From Chromobacterium amazonense (GTDB lineage Bacteria > Pseudomonadota > Gammaproteobacteria > Burkholderiales > Chromobacteriaceae), in the NCBI RefSeq assembly GCF_001855565.1, contig NZ_MKCR01000002.1:124001-188000 (forward strand): a stretch of DNA of 64,000 nucleotides, read 5' to 3'. The stretch's first letter is position 1; every line of letters begins with the position of its first letter. Shown here in pieces: positions 8,132 through 17,699 of this stretch. Under the pieces are notes generated by a model. The model was not told where the DNA came from, searched no databases, and worked only from the letters and a program-made list of their open reading frames with translations. Position numbers and translations under genes: made by a program.

Positions 8132-10701
8132 GGCTGCTCCTCATCCTTGCCTGCGCTGCCGGCATGGTGCAGCGCCTCGCGCAGGCTTTCTTTCAGCGCG
8201 TCGCTGAATAGCATTTCGTAATCCTCTTTCAGTTGATGCATCATGCCGGACAGCATCTGCTTGGCCTGCACTTCGATGGCGTCCTGCAGCCACAGCGACA
8301 GCTCCACCTTCATCCTCGGCAGCATCTGCTCGTATAGCGACTCGAACAAGGCTTGTTCGTCCAAGGGCGGCGGCAGCGGCCGGCCAGCGGCCGCCGCAGA
8401 GGCCATGGCGGCGACGCTTACCACAGATACCGGCGACGCGGCGGCATCCGCCACCGATGCCTCGCCACTGCCCCCCGCGTGCTCTTGTCCTCGCTCCAGC
8501 AAGCCGGACAAGGCGGGCATGTCTTCGTCCTCCAGCGGCGCAGGCTGCGGGACGCCCTCATACAGCATGCTGACTGCGGCAGCATCCAAATCCCGGGTAA
8601 CTTCGGTTTCCGGTTGCGGCCCGGCAAATGCAGCCAGCTCGCTGGCCATGGATGCGGTCAAAGCCGGCTCCGGCATGGCGACGGTTGCTTCAGCATCGAT
8701 GGACTCGATTCGAGCCTCGGGCTCTGCCGCAAACTCGCTATCCATCGCATCGGCCGGCGCCAGCTCCGGCACAGGCTCATACAAAGTCTGAATCGATGCT
8801 GTGGACGCGACATCCTCCTGCGCCAAGTCGATCACCGGTTCAGACTCTAAAACCGCTTGGTCTATGGCCAGCTCCGGCAGCGCCTGCTTCTCGACAAAAT
8901 CGACATCGCTCAGCGCTGCACTCTCCGGCTCGATTGCCGCCGGCGCCTCACTCGCAAGCTCCGGCAATGGCGCCTGCTCGACCAATGGCGCAAGCGATGC
9001 GGCCGCAGCGGCTTCTTCGGCAAGCGCCACGCCCTCCTCGCCCAAGCCCTCCATCGCATCAGCTGGCAACGCTTCCGTAGCCGGCTGCGCACTCGCTGGC
9101 GTCTCCGACAATGCGGGCGCCTCGTCGGCCGGAGCCGCCTCGACAATAGCCGCCTGAGGCGTAGGCAAGTCGTCCTCGTCCTGCGCCACTTCGGTCACCA
9201 CCGGCAGTTCGGGCAAGGCGACGGCATCGTAAGCCAGCGCTTCAGACGCGGCTTCGCCAGCCGCCATGGGCGGCTCGGCCTCGGCGGCCTGGGCGTCCGT
9301 AGACGCTTCTGCCGCGCTCGGCAACTCCGGCAGCCCCATGGCTTCGTCAAGCCGCTCACCCAGAGCGGACTCGCCATCCTGATCGACCGGACTCGCCTCG
9401 GATGCGGCGTCTGCAACTGCCAAAGGTTCGGGGATGGACGGCTCAATCAGGGACGCTTCAAGCTCAGGCAAGGCCACTGCTACTGAAGCGTCCATCTCCG
9501 GCCCCTCGGACGGAATGGACTGCGCCGGCTCGATATCCTCACCCACTGCTTCGAGCGCATCCCGCTCATTCGCCAACCCCGCCTCGGCTTCTGGCGCTTC
9601 ATGCGAGTCCGCGACGACTGCGTTTTCGTCGGCCGGCAAGTCCGCCTGCGCAGCCAGTTGCGCCCGCTCTTCCGCCAAGACTCGCTCCGCCTCCTGCAGC
9701 ACATCCTGCAGCGATGGCGCCTCAGGAGGCGTCTCGCTTGCGGGCTGGCCTTCGGGCTTGGGCAAATCGTTCAGCCATTCCAGCCCGGTTTCCGGCGCCG
9801 GCTCGCGGCCGATGCCGCCGCCCAGCACGCCGCTGGGCAAGCTGTCCAAGGAGATCGAAACAAAAGGCTGGGCCGCATCATCCTGCGGCGCGTCCGGTTC
9901 CGCCGGGCTTGCCAGCGAAGCCTGCGCCGCCTCGGCCTGCCGCTCCGGCACGGGTTCGGCAGGAAGCGCCTCTTGAAGCTCCGCCACGCCGGATTCATCT
10001 GCAGGCAATTGCTCAGCGGCAACGGCCACGTCGCCCCAGCTCAAATCCTCGCTAGCGGCGCTTTGATCGGCAGGCGCAAGCTCTGGCACGGGTTCGGCCG
10101 CTAGCGTCTCTTGAAGCTCCGCTACGCCGGATTCATCCGCAGGCAGTTGCGCAGCGGCGGCGGCCACGTCGTCCCAGCTCAAATCCTCGCTAGCGAGGCT
10201 TTGATCGGCAGGCGCAAGCTCTGGCGGCGCGACGTCGTCTTGCGCAACGGGAGGCAAGTCCGGCAAAGAGTCCGGCTGCAGATCCGCCGCCTCGACAAAA
10301 GCCTCCGGCCCTGGCGTGGGCGCGGCAGGCTCTCGCGGCTCCAGCACAAAGTCGAGCGCGGTGTGTTCATCGAGCGAGGTGGATGCGTCGGTCAGCTCCA
10401 ACGAGGGCAAGGAGCTGAAGTCGAGGACGGGAGAAGCCGGCTCCGCAGCCAGCTCTTCACCGGCCAGCAAATCCTCAAGCGTCAGCTCGGGAATTTCCAG
10501 CGCCGCGCCGCCCGCCCCCGGCGACTCCTCTGTCAACTCATGCTCCAGCAGGTCCAACTCAGAGGAAAAATCGAACTCGGGCACGTCGATGCCAGCCTCT
10601 TCGGCCAGCGTCGGCACGGCCTGCTCGTCCACCACCTCGGTCAGTACCGGCAGATTCAAGCCGGACCAGTCGGGTTCATTGGCTTTCGGCGACTCAGTCA
10701 T
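8128..10701 (-). CDS. Large acidic Ala/Glu/Pro-rich protein with internal tandem repeat
   Basis: A protein of 857 residues of unknown function, starting at ATG 10701 (MTESPKANEPD), which overlaps the holC stop. Most of it is low-complexity and strongly acidic, rich in Ala, Glu, Pro and Asp, with recurring ELAPAD, ALPELP and AEPVPE units and no membrane segment or signal peptide. Residues about 160-251 are two copies of a 46-residue unit (138-bp direct repeat, 9949-10086 and 10087-10224). The last 85 residues differ: a helical, well-ordered segment (EQALFESLYEQMLPRMKVELSLWLQDAIEVQAKQM) that is probably the conserved functional part. Its place between holC and an adenosyltransferase gene, with overlapping ends, suggests co-expression with a DNA polymerase III subunit. 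No function is assigned. Confidence 0.8.
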   Translation of the reverse strand: MTESPKANEPDWSGLNLPVLTEVVDEQAVPTLAEEAGIDVPEFDFSSELDLLEHELTEESPGAGGAALEIPELTLEDLLAGEELAAEPASPVLDFSSLPSLELTDASTSLDEHTALDFVLEPREPAAPTPGPEAFVEAADLQPDSLPDLPPVAQDDVAPPELAPADQSLASEDLSWDDVAAAAAQLPADESGVAELQETLAAEPVPELAPADQSAASEDLSWGDVAVAAEQLPADESGVAELQEALPAEPVPERQAEAAQASLASPAEPDAPQDDAAQPFVSISLDSLPSGVLGGGIGREPAPETGLEWLNDLPKPEGQPASETPPEAPSLQDVLQEAERVLAEERAQLAAQADLPADENAVVADSHEAPEAEAGLANERDALEAVGEDIEPAQSIPSEGPEMDASVAVALPELEASLIEPSIPEPLAVADAASEASPVDQDGESALGERLDEAMGLPELPSAAEASTDAQAAEAEPPMAAGEAASEALAYDAVALPELPVVTEVAQDEDDLPTPQAAIVEAAPADEAPALSETPASAQPATEALPADAMEGLGEEGVALAEEAAAAASLAPLVEQAPLPELASEAPAAIEPESAALSDVDFVEKQALPELAIDQAVLESEPVIDLAQEDVASTASIQTLYEPVPELAPADAMDSEFAAEPEARIESIDAEATVAMPEPALTASMASELAAFAGPQPETEVTRDLDAAAVSMLYEGVPQPAPLEDEDMPALSGLLERGQEHAGGSGEASVADAAASPVSVVSVAAMASAAAAGRPLPPPLDEQALFESLYEQMLPRMKVELSLWLQDAIEVQAKQMLSGMMHQLKEDYEMLFSDALKESLREALHHAGSAGKDEEQP
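9949..10224 (-). repeat. Two tandem 138-bp repeats inside the acidic protein gene
   Basis: Units 9949-10086 and 10087-10224 are aligned codon for codon and encode two near-identical 46-residue blocks containing PADQS, ASEDLSW, QLPADESGVAELQE and AEPVP. The unit is a multiple of three, so copy number can change without a frameshift. Confidence 0.85.
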
Positions 10702-11126
10702 GTCTGCGTTTGACTCATGTCGTGATGTTCGATTTCGCAACCTCGCTCTCGGTAGGCGCGGAAACGCTCGCGGGCAGTTGCCAGCGAGGCCGGATCGCGC
10801 CCCACGATTTCAAGAATGCGCGTAAACCGCTCGAATGCATAGGGCAGATTCGGTCCCAGATTCAACAAAACCGGGTGCGCCAGATCGTCCGGCAGCGTAG
10901 CGGCCAGCCACACCGGCGTCTCGGCCGCTTCCGCCGCCTCAAGCCTGCAATGCGGCACGAAGCGGGTATCGCCAAAACTCCATAACCGGTTGCTGAACAC
11001 ATCGAGGCTGCGCTCGCTGTCCAGCCAGATCAGCAACCGTTCCTTCTTGCGCTGCACCGTGTCCGCCAACCGGCAGGCAAACTCCTGCGGGTCGGCGACA
11101 TTGGTGTAAAAATCAATCTTGCTCAT
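10698..11126 (-). CDS. holC: DNA polymerase III chi subunit
   Basis: Chi links the clamp loader of the replicative polymerase to single-strand binding protein. The 142-residue protein starts at ATG 11126 (MSKIDFYTNVADPQEFACRLADTVQRKK). It shows the usual LIWLDSERSLDVFSNRLWSF and FVPHC segments, and then DLAHPVLLNLG. The length is typical. Its start overlaps the pepA stop by 14 bases and its end overlaps the start of the acidic-protein gene, so these genes form one operon. The pepA-holC order is common in Proteobacteria and supports the call. Confidence 0.95.
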   Translation of the reverse strand: MSKIDFYTNVADPQEFACRLADTVQRKKERLLIWLDSERSLDVFSNRLWSFGDTRFVPHCRLEAAEAAETPVWLAATLPDDLAHPVLLNLGPNLPYAFERFTRILEIVGRDPASLATARERFRAYRERGCEIEHHDMSQTQT

Positions 11127-12678
11127 CTTCCGCCACTTCGGGTGCCTCGCGACGCGGACGGCCGCGGCGCACCACGTTGCCCAGCGCGATGTCGGCGCGA
11201 TCCTGCAGGAATTGCACCAAGAGCGGCACCGGACGCGCGGTGGCGCCCTTGTCCTTGCCGCCCTTCCAGGCGGTGCCGGCGATGTCCAGGTGCGCCCAGT
11301 CGTAAGCCTTGGCATAGCGCGACAGGAAGCAGGCCGCGGTGATGCTGCCGCCCGGACGGCCGCCGATATTGGCCATGTCGGCGAACGGGCTCTTCAGCAG
11401 CTCTTGATATTCGTCCCACAGCGGCATATGCCAGGCGCGGTCCGCCACTTCCTCGCCCGCGGCCAGCAGTTCGCGCGCCAGGCTGTCCTGGTTGCTGTAC
11501 AGGCCGGTGGCGATGTGGCCCAGCGCGATGACGCAGGCGCCGGTCAGCGTGGCCACATCGATGACCGTGGCCGGGTTGAAGCGCTCGGCATAGGTCAGCG
11601 CGTCGCACAGGATCAGGCGGCCTTCGGCATCGGTGTTCAGGATTTCAATGGTCTGGCCGGACATGGAGGTGACGATGTCGCCCGGCTTGTTGGCGTTGCC
11701 ATTGGGCATGTTTTCGCAGGCCGGCACGATGGCGATGACGTTCAGCGGCAGGTTCATTTCCACCGCGGCGCGGAAAGCGCCCAGCACGGTGGCGGCGCCG
11801 CACATGTCGTACTTCATCTCGTCCATGCCCTCGCCCGGCTTCAGAGAGATGCCGCCGGAGTCGAAGGTGATGCCCTTGCCCACCAGCACGATGGGCTTGT
11901 CGTTCTTGTCCTTGGCGCCGTTGTGCTTGAGCACGATCAGACGGGCCTCTTCCACGCTGCCCTTGGCCACAGACAGGAAGGAATGCATGCCGAGTTCGGC
12001 GATCTCGCTGGGGCCGAGGATTTCCGCGGCCGCGCCGAAGGTTTCGGCGACTTTGCGCGCTTCTTCGGCCAGATAGTTCGGGGTGCAGACATTGCCAGGC
12101 AAATTGCCCAGGTCTTTGGCCAGCTTCATGCCGTTGCCGATGGCCAGGCCGCGCTGCAGGCCCTTCTCGCCGTCGGCCAGATCGCTGCGGCGCGGCACGG
12201 CCAGCGTCAGCTTGCGCGGCTCGCGCACGGACTCATCCTGCTTGCTCTTGAAGCGGTCGAAGCGGTACAGCGCGTCCAGCGTCACCACGGCGGCCTGTTC
12301 GATCATCCACTCAACGTCATGCTTCTTGACTGTCAGTTCGGACAGATAGCTCACCGCCTCGCCGGCGGCGGTCTGGGTCAGGGCCTTGATCGAAGCGCGA
12401 ACGGCCTCGCGGTATTCCTTGGCGCGGAAGTCGCGCTCCTTGCCCAGGCCGACCAGCATCACGCGGTCGCACAGGGTATGCGGCACCGAATGCAGCACCA
12501 GCGTGCTGCCCAGCTTGCCCTCCATATCGCCATGGCGAAGCACGTCGCTGATGAAGCCGTTGGAGATGCGATCAAGCAAATCCGCGGCGAAAGTCAGTTT
12601 GCGGGATTCGTAAACGCCGACGATCACGCACGCGACGCGCTGCTTCTCCGGGCTGCCGCTTTTTATGTTAAATTCCAT
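11113..12678 (-). CDS. pepA: Leucyl aminopeptidase PepA (M17 family)
   Basis: A cytosolic hexameric metallo-aminopeptidase of 521 residues that releases N-terminal residues from peptides; homologues also bind DNA at recombination and promoter sites. The two-metal catalytic signatures are present: GKGITFDSGGISLKP, DEMKYDMCGAA and the family hallmark NTDAEGRL, followed by ATLTGA. The length matches the family (about 500). ATG 12678 has a GGAG site five bases upstream. The gene is divergent from lptF, an arrangement common in Beta- and Gammaproteobacteria, and leads the operon pepA-holC-acidic protein-adenosyltransferase. Confidence 0.97.
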   Translation of the reverse strand: MEFNIKSGSPEKQRVACVIVGVYESRKLTFAADLLDRISNGFISDVLRHGDMEGKLGSTLVLHSVPHTLCDRVMLVGLGKERDFRAKEYREAVRASIKALTQTAAGEAVSYLSELTVKKHDVEWMIEQAAVVTLDALYRFDRFKSKQDESVREPRKLTLAVPRRSDLADGEKGLQRGLAIGNGMKLAKDLGNLPGNVCTPNYLAEEARKVAETFGAAAEILGPSEIAELGMHSFLSVAKGSVEEARLIVLKHNGAKDKNDKPIVLVGKGITFDSGGISLKPGEGMDEMKYDMCGAATVLGAFRAAVEMNLPLNVIAIVPACENMPNGNANKPGDIVTSMSGQTIEILNTDAEGRLILCDALTYAERFNPATVIDVATLTGACVIALGHIATGLYSNQDSLARELLAAGEEVADRAWHMPLWDEYQELLKSPFADMANIGGRPGGSITAACFLSRYAKAYDWAHLDIAGTAWKGGKDKGATARPVPLLVQFLQDRADIALGNVVRRGRPRREAPEVAEDEQD

Positions 12679-12871
12679 AGGTACTCCGCTGTAGAACGAG
12701 TGTCGTTGCCCACCTCATGACGGCCGTCTAAGCTCGGGGAAGACGGACGGCTAGGCCGCCATTGAACGCAGGATTGTTGTTTGGTCCGATTTTGCCGGAA
12801 ATGGCGCCTCAGGATTGTCTCATTGAATTATCACAATGCTTTTCATAAAAAGTCAAAAAGGCACTGAATAA

Positions 12872-13972
12872 ATGGTTTTTCAAAAAAGCCTGACACGCGA
12901 GTTGACTTTCACCGCCCTGGGCGTCTTCGTCGTGTTGTTGGCCATTATCGTATCGACCCAGGCCATCAACATGCTGGGCCGCGCCGCCGAAGGCCAGATC
13001 GCCAATGAGGCGATCACGGCGCTGATCGGTTTCTGGACACTGGGATTTTTTCCAGTATTGATGATTTTGACGGTTTTCGTCAGTGTTCTGGTGGTGCTCA
13101 CCCGCACTTGGCGCGACCACGAAATGGTAGTGTGGCTGTCCGCGGGCCTGTCGCTGCGCGACTGGATCTGGCCCATCATGCGCTTTACCTTGCCGCTGGC
13201 CATTCTGGTAGCCGGCGTCACGCTCTTCGTCGGGCCATGGGCCGACCAGCGCAGCCAGGACTACGCGGAAATCATTAAACGGCGCGAGGAAGTCTCCGCC
13301 ATCGCGCCGGGCGTCTTCAAGGAATCCTCTTCCGCCACCAAGGTTTACTTCATCGAAAATTACACTGGCCAAAATAGCGCGGCCTCGAATATTTTCATGC
13401 AGGACATGACCGACTGCAAAGTCAGCACCGTTTTCGCCAAGCACGGCTACATCACCACCAAGAAAGACGGCGAACGGGTGCTGGTGCTGGAAGACGGCAC
13501 GCGCTACGTCGGCGACCCGGGCAAGGCAGATTATCAGGTCGGCACCTTCAAGCGTTATACGGCCAGCATAGGCGAAAGCCAGATGGCCACCGGCCCGGCC
13601 GGCAACCGCCAGTCCATTCCCACCCGGCAGCTGCTGGGCAGCAGCAACCCGGAATACAAGGCGGAACTGGCGTGGCGGCTTTCCATGCCCATCAGCTGCG
13701 TCCTGCTGGCGCTGCTGGCGCTGCCGCTGTCCTACTACAACCCGCGCAGCGGCCACACTTACAATCTGCTGTTTGCCTTGCTGACATTCTTCGTTTACCA
13801 GAACGGCCTCACCGTGGCCCGGAACTGGATCGCGCAGGGCAAAACCGGCGTCTGGTCCATCGCGCTGGTCCATGCCCTGCTGCTATTGCTGGCGCTGGCG
13901 CTGCTCAGGCATCGCAACCGCCCCCAGCTTCCGTTCGGCCAATCTCTGGCCCAGATGTTCGGCAAAAACTGA
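12872..13972 (+). CDS. lptF: LPS export ABC transporter permease LptF
   Basis: An inner-membrane subunit of the LptB2FG transporter, which extracts lipopolysaccharide and passes it to LptC. The 366-residue protein has the family layout: two membrane helices at the N-terminus (about 12-35 and 50-75), a third near 100-120, a periplasmic beta-jellyroll domain (about 130-260), and three C-terminal helices (SMPISCVLLALLALPLSYY and following). The coupling region after helix two carries RDHEMVVWLSAGLS. It is followed by lptG after 13 bases. The organism therefore makes LPS, and the gene is expected to be essential. Confidence 0.96.
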   Translation: MVFQKSLTRELTFTALGVFVVLLAIIVSTQAINMLGRAAEGQIANEAITALIGFWTLGFFPVLMILTVFVSVLVVLTRTWRDHEMVVWLSAGLSLRDWIWPIMRFTLPLAILVAGVTLFVGPWADQRSQDYAEIIKRREEVSAIAPGVFKESSSATKVYFIENYTGQNSAASNIFMQDMTDCKVSTVFAKHGYITTKKDGERVLVLEDGTRYVGDPGKADYQVGTFKRYTASIGESQMATGPAGNRQSIPTRQLLGSSNPEYKAELAWRLSMPISCVLLALLALPLSYYNPRSGHTYNLLFALLTFFVYQNGLTVARNWIAQGKTGVWSIALVHALLLLLALALLRHRNRPQLPFGQSLAQMFGKN

Positions 13973-13985
13973 CACGTACACATCG

Positions 13986-15062
13986 ATGAAACTGATCCAC
14001 CGCTACATCATCAGCACGCTGACCCAGTCCACGCTGTTCACTCTGCTGGCGCTGCTTGGCCTGTACGGCTTTTTCGACCTGCTGGGCGAGGTGCCGATGC
14101 TCGGCACCGGCAATTACAACGCCGGCGCGATGGCCACCTATGTGGCGCTGCTGGCCCCTGGCCACGCCTATGAGCTGATGCCGCTGGCCGTCTTGATAGG
14201 CGGCATGGTGGCCATGACCCAGCTGGCCAGCTCCAGCGAATACACGGTGATCCGCACCTCCGGCGTCACGCTGAAACAGATCGCCGCCACGCTGCTGAAA
14301 TTTGGCCTGGGTTTCGCCGTGCTGACCATCGTGCTGGGCGAATTCGTCGCCCCTTGGTCGATGCAGGAAGCCGAGCGCGGCAAACTCACCGCCACCCACT
14401 CCATCATCGCGCGCGAATTCCGCTCCGGCACCTGGGTGAAAGACAACCAAAATTTCATCAATGTGCGCGAAATGCTGCCGGACAACACCCTGCTAGGGGT
14501 GCGCATCTATACCTACGATCAGGACTTCAAGCTGGTGCGCACCCAATTGGCCGAGCGCGGCACCTTCTCCAAGCAGGACCACGTCTGGCAACTGGAAAAC
14601 GTCAAGGAAACCGTGCTCTCCAGCGACCACACTGCCAGCGCCTTCTACCCCACGCTGCGCTGGAAGTCGATTGTCGAGCCGGCCATTCTGTCGGTGCTGC
14701 TGGTGGTGCCGGAACAGATGTCGGCGCTGAACCTGCTGACTTATATCGAGCACCTGAAGAAGAACAAGCAGCAGACCCAGCGCTATGAGATCGCGCTGTG
14801 GAGCAAACTGTTCTACCCGCTGGCCTGCATTTCGATGGCCCTAGTGGCGCTGGCTTTCACGCCGCAACAGCGACGCCACGGGCAACTCGGCATCAAGCTG
14901 TTCGCCGGCATTTGCCTGGGTGTAAGCTTCCACTTCGTGAACCGCCTGTTCGGCCACCTGGGCCTGCTGTACGACTGGAACGCCATCCTGTCGGCCACCC
15001 TGCCCACGCTGATCTTCTTCCTGGGCGGCATTGCCATCATCACGAAACAGGAAAGGCGCTGA
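13986..15062 (+). CDS. lptG: LPS export ABC transporter permease LptG
   Basis: The partner of LptF in the LPS extraction complex. The start is taken at ATG 13986 (MKLIHRYIISTLTQSTLFTLLALL), which gives 358 residues, the family norm; a longer open frame upstream reads into lptF out of frame and is not used. It has six membrane helices around a periplasmic domain; the loop after helix two reads SSSEYTVIRTSGVTLKQI, the ATPase-coupling site. The C-terminal part has LFYPLACISMALVALAF. It ends one base before glnD, so glnD probably belongs to the same transcript. Confidence 0.95.
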   Translation: MKLIHRYIISTLTQSTLFTLLALLGLYGFFDLLGEVPMLGTGNYNAGAMATYVALLAPGHAYELMPLAVLIGGMVAMTQLASSSEYTVIRTSGVTLKQIAATLLKFGLGFAVLTIVLGEFVAPWSMQEAERGKLTATHSIIAREFRSGTWVKDNQNFINVREMLPDNTLLGVRIYTYDQDFKLVRTQLAERGTFSKQDHVWQLENVKETVLSSDHTASAFYPTLRWKSIVEPAILSVLLVVPEQMSALNLLTYIEHLKKNKQQTQRYEIALWSKLFYPLACISMALVALAFTPQQRRHGQLGIKLFAGICLGVSFHFVNRLFGHLGLLYDWNAILSATLPTLIFFLGGIAIITKQERR

Positions 15063-15063
15063 C

Positions 15064-17634
15064 ATGACGCTTGCGGCCACTCCTCTGCAACACTGGCGGC
15101 AGACGCTGGCCGACAAGCGACAACAACTGGCCGAGCGCTACCGCGAAACGCGCGACGCTCAAACCTATCTGCGCCGCTACTGCCAGGCGGTGGATGAAGC
15201 CCTGCAAACCTTGTGGCGCGAGCAAGGCCTGGACGGCGAGGCCAGCCTGGCGGCGGTCGGCGGCTATGGCCGCGGCCAGCTGTTTCCCGGCTCCGACATC
15301 GACATCCTGATCCTGCTGCCGGACCCGACGCCGGCCGACGTCAACGACAACGTCACCCGCTTCATCGGCCTGATGTGGGACATCGGCCTGGAGATCGGCC
15401 ACAGCGTGCGCACAGAGGCGGAATGCCTGCGCGAGGCGCAGTCGGACATCACCATCGAGACCAATCTACTGGAAAACCGCCTGGTGGCCGGGCCGGTCAC
15501 GCCGTGGCTGCAGCTGATCCAAAAGCTGGAAGCCCAACGCGACCCGCTGGCTTTCTTTGAAGGCAAAACGCGCGAGCAGCAGCAGCGCCACACCCGGCAC
15601 TTCGGCGTCAGCAACAATCTCGAGCCCAATCTGAAGGAAAGTCCCGGCGGGCTGCGCGATCTGCACACCATCTTGTGGATCAGCAAGGCGGCCGGCCTGG
15701 GCGACAACTGGGACGCGCTGGTGCGGCGCGGCATCCTGACCCTGGCCGAAGCGCGGCTGATCAAGCACAGCGAGGAACAGCTGCAGAAGCTGCGCATCGA
15801 CCTGCACCTCTTGGCCCGCCGCCGCGAGGACAGGCTGATCTTCGATCTGCAACAGCAGATGGCCCAAGCCTGGAACCTCGCCGACACCCCGGCCAAGCGC
15901 GCCAGCGAGCAGCTGATGCAGCTGTACTTCCGCGCCGCCAAAACCGTGAACCAGCTCAACGGCATTCTGCTGCCCAATCTGCGCGGCCGCATCTACTGCC
16001 AGGTGCCGCGCGTCACCCAGCACATCAACGAATACTTCCACGCCGTCAACGGCATGCTGGGCATCCGCGAAGTCAATGTCTTCGACAAGCATCCGCACGC
16101 CATTCTGGAAGCGTTTCTGACGCTGCAGCGCCACCCGGAGCTGTCCGGCTTCGCGCCGCGCATGCTGCGCGCGCTGTGGCACGCCCGCAGCCAGATCAAC
16201 GAGCGCTTCCGCCAGGATGCGCGCAACCGCGCCACCTTCCTGCAGATCTTCCGCGAACCGTCCGGCCTCACCCGCACCCTGCGGCGGATGAACCTGTATG
16301 GCATTCTGGGGCAATACTTGCCCAACTTCGGCCAGATCGTCGGCCAGATGCAGCACGACCTGTTCCACGTCTACACTGTGGACGAGCACATCCTGATGGT
16401 GGTGCGCAATCTGCGCCGCTTCGCCATCAGCGCCTACAACCACGAATACCCGTTCCTGTCGCGGCTGATCAACGACTTCGAACGGCCGGAAGCGCTGTAT
16501 CTGGCCGGCCTGTTCCACGACATCGCCAAAGGCCGCGGCGGCGACCACTCGCAACTGGGCATGGCCGACGCCGAAGCCTTCTGCCGCAGCCACGGCTTGC
16601 TGGAAGAAGATTGCGCGCTGATCGTCTGGCTGGTGCAACACCACCTGACCATGTCCAGCATCGCGCAGAAGCAAGACATCTACGACCCGGAAACCGTCGG
16701 CCGCTTCGCCGAACTGGTGCAGACGCCGCGCCGCCTCGCCGCCCTGTACCTGCTGACAGTGGCCGACATCCGCGGCACCAGCCCCAAGGTATGGAACACC
16801 TGGAAGGCCAAGCTGCTGGAAGACCTGTACCACGCCACGCTGCGCGTGCTGTCGCGCGGCGGCGAAACCGACATCGCCTCGGAGCTCGAAGCCCGCAAGA
16901 ACCAGGCCCGGGCGCTGCTCCGGCTGCACGCCATCCCGGACGGCGTGGAAGCCGGCCTGTGGGCGCAGCTGGACACCGTCTACTTTCTGCGCCACGAAGC
17001 CAAGGAAATCGCCTGGCACGCCCGCGTATTGAACCGCCAGCTCACGCCCGACGCGCCGCAGGTCAAGGCGCGGCTGGCCGACGACCATGACGGCATCCAG
17101 GTGCTGGTCTACTCGCCGGACCGGCCGGAACTGTTCGCCCGCGCCTGCGCCTTCTTCGGGCGCACCAATTACAGCATCGCCGACGCCAAGGTCTATACCA
17201 CGCGCCACGGTTATGCGCTGGACACCTTCCATGTCTTCGTGCCGGAACATCATGATGGCGACTACCGGGACATGATCAACTTCATCGAGTTCGAGCTGGC
17301 CGCCACGCTGGCGCAGGACAAGCCGCTGCAGTTGCCGCCGCAAGGCCGCATCAACCGCCATCTGAAGCATTTCCCGATCACGCCGCAGGTATCCATCCGC
17401 CCGGACGACAAGGACAATTACTTCATCCTGTCCATCGTGGCCGGCGACCGCCCCGGCCTGCTGGCCCGCATCGCCAAGGTGCTGGCCGATTATCGCCTCA
17501 ACGTGCAGTCGGCCAAGATCATGACGCTGGGCAGCCGCGCCGAGGACTCCTTCCTGATTTCCGGCCCGGGGCTCAAAGACGACAAGACCGCGCTGGCGCT
17601 GGAAGCGGAGTTGATCGCAGCGCTTCGCATCTGA
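15064..17634 (+). CDS. glnD: PII uridylyltransferase / uridylyl-removing enzyme GlnD
   Basis: The glutamine sensor that adds UMP to PII proteins when nitrogen is short and removes it when glutamine is plentiful. The start is ATG 15064 (MTLAATPLQ), two bases after the lptG stop codon begins its last codon window, giving 856 residues. Domains in order are a nucleotidyltransferase (GGYGRGQLFPGSDIDILIL, about residue 67), an HD hydrolase (LFHDIAKGRGGDHSQLG, about 480), and two ACT domains (about 680 and 790, the second reading VAGDRPGLLARIAKVL), which bind glutamine. All key residues are present. Linkage to lptF-lptG rather than to map or dapD is somewhat unusual and would place nitrogen sensing on an envelope operon. 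Confidence 0.97.
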   Translation: MTLAATPLQHWRQTLADKRQQLAERYRETRDAQTYLRRYCQAVDEALQTLWREQGLDGEASLAAVGGYGRGQLFPGSDIDILILLPDPTPADVNDNVTRFIGLMWDIGLEIGHSVRTEAECLREAQSDITIETNLLENRLVAGPVTPWLQLIQKLEAQRDPLAFFEGKTREQQQRHTRHFGVSNNLEPNLKESPGGLRDLHTILWISKAAGLGDNWDALVRRGILTLAEARLIKHSEEQLQKLRIDLHLLARRREDRLIFDLQQQMAQAWNLADTPAKRASEQLMQLYFRAAKTVNQLNGILLPNLRGRIYCQVPRVTQHINEYFHAVNGMLGIREVNVFDKHPHAILEAFLTLQRHPELSGFAPRMLRALWHARSQINERFRQDARNRATFLQIFREPSGLTRTLRRMNLYGILGQYLPNFGQIVGQMQHDLFHVYTVDEHILMVVRNLRRFAISAYNHEYPFLSRLINDFERPEALYLAGLFHDIAKGRGGDHSQLGMADAEAFCRSHGLLEEDCALIVWLVQHHLTMSSIAQKQDIYDPETVGRFAELVQTPRRLAALYLLTVADIRGTSPKVWNTWKAKLLEDLYHATLRVLSRGGETDIASELEARKNQARALLRLHAIPDGVEAGLWAQLDTVYFLRHEAKEIAWHARVLNRQLTPDAPQVKARLADDHDGIQVLVYSPDRPELFARACAFFGRTNYSIADAKVYTTRHGYALDTFHVFVPEHHDGDYRDMINFIEFELAATLAQDKPLQLPPQGRINRHLKHFPITPQVSIRPDDKDNYFILSIVAGDRPGLLARIAKVLADYRLNVQSAKIMTLGSRAEDSFLISGPGLKDDKTALALEAELIAALRI

Positions 17635-17699
17635 ACAATCTAGTTTGAATATCCGGCTCGCTTTGTTACCATTGCATTGCACAATGCAAGGAGCATGAA

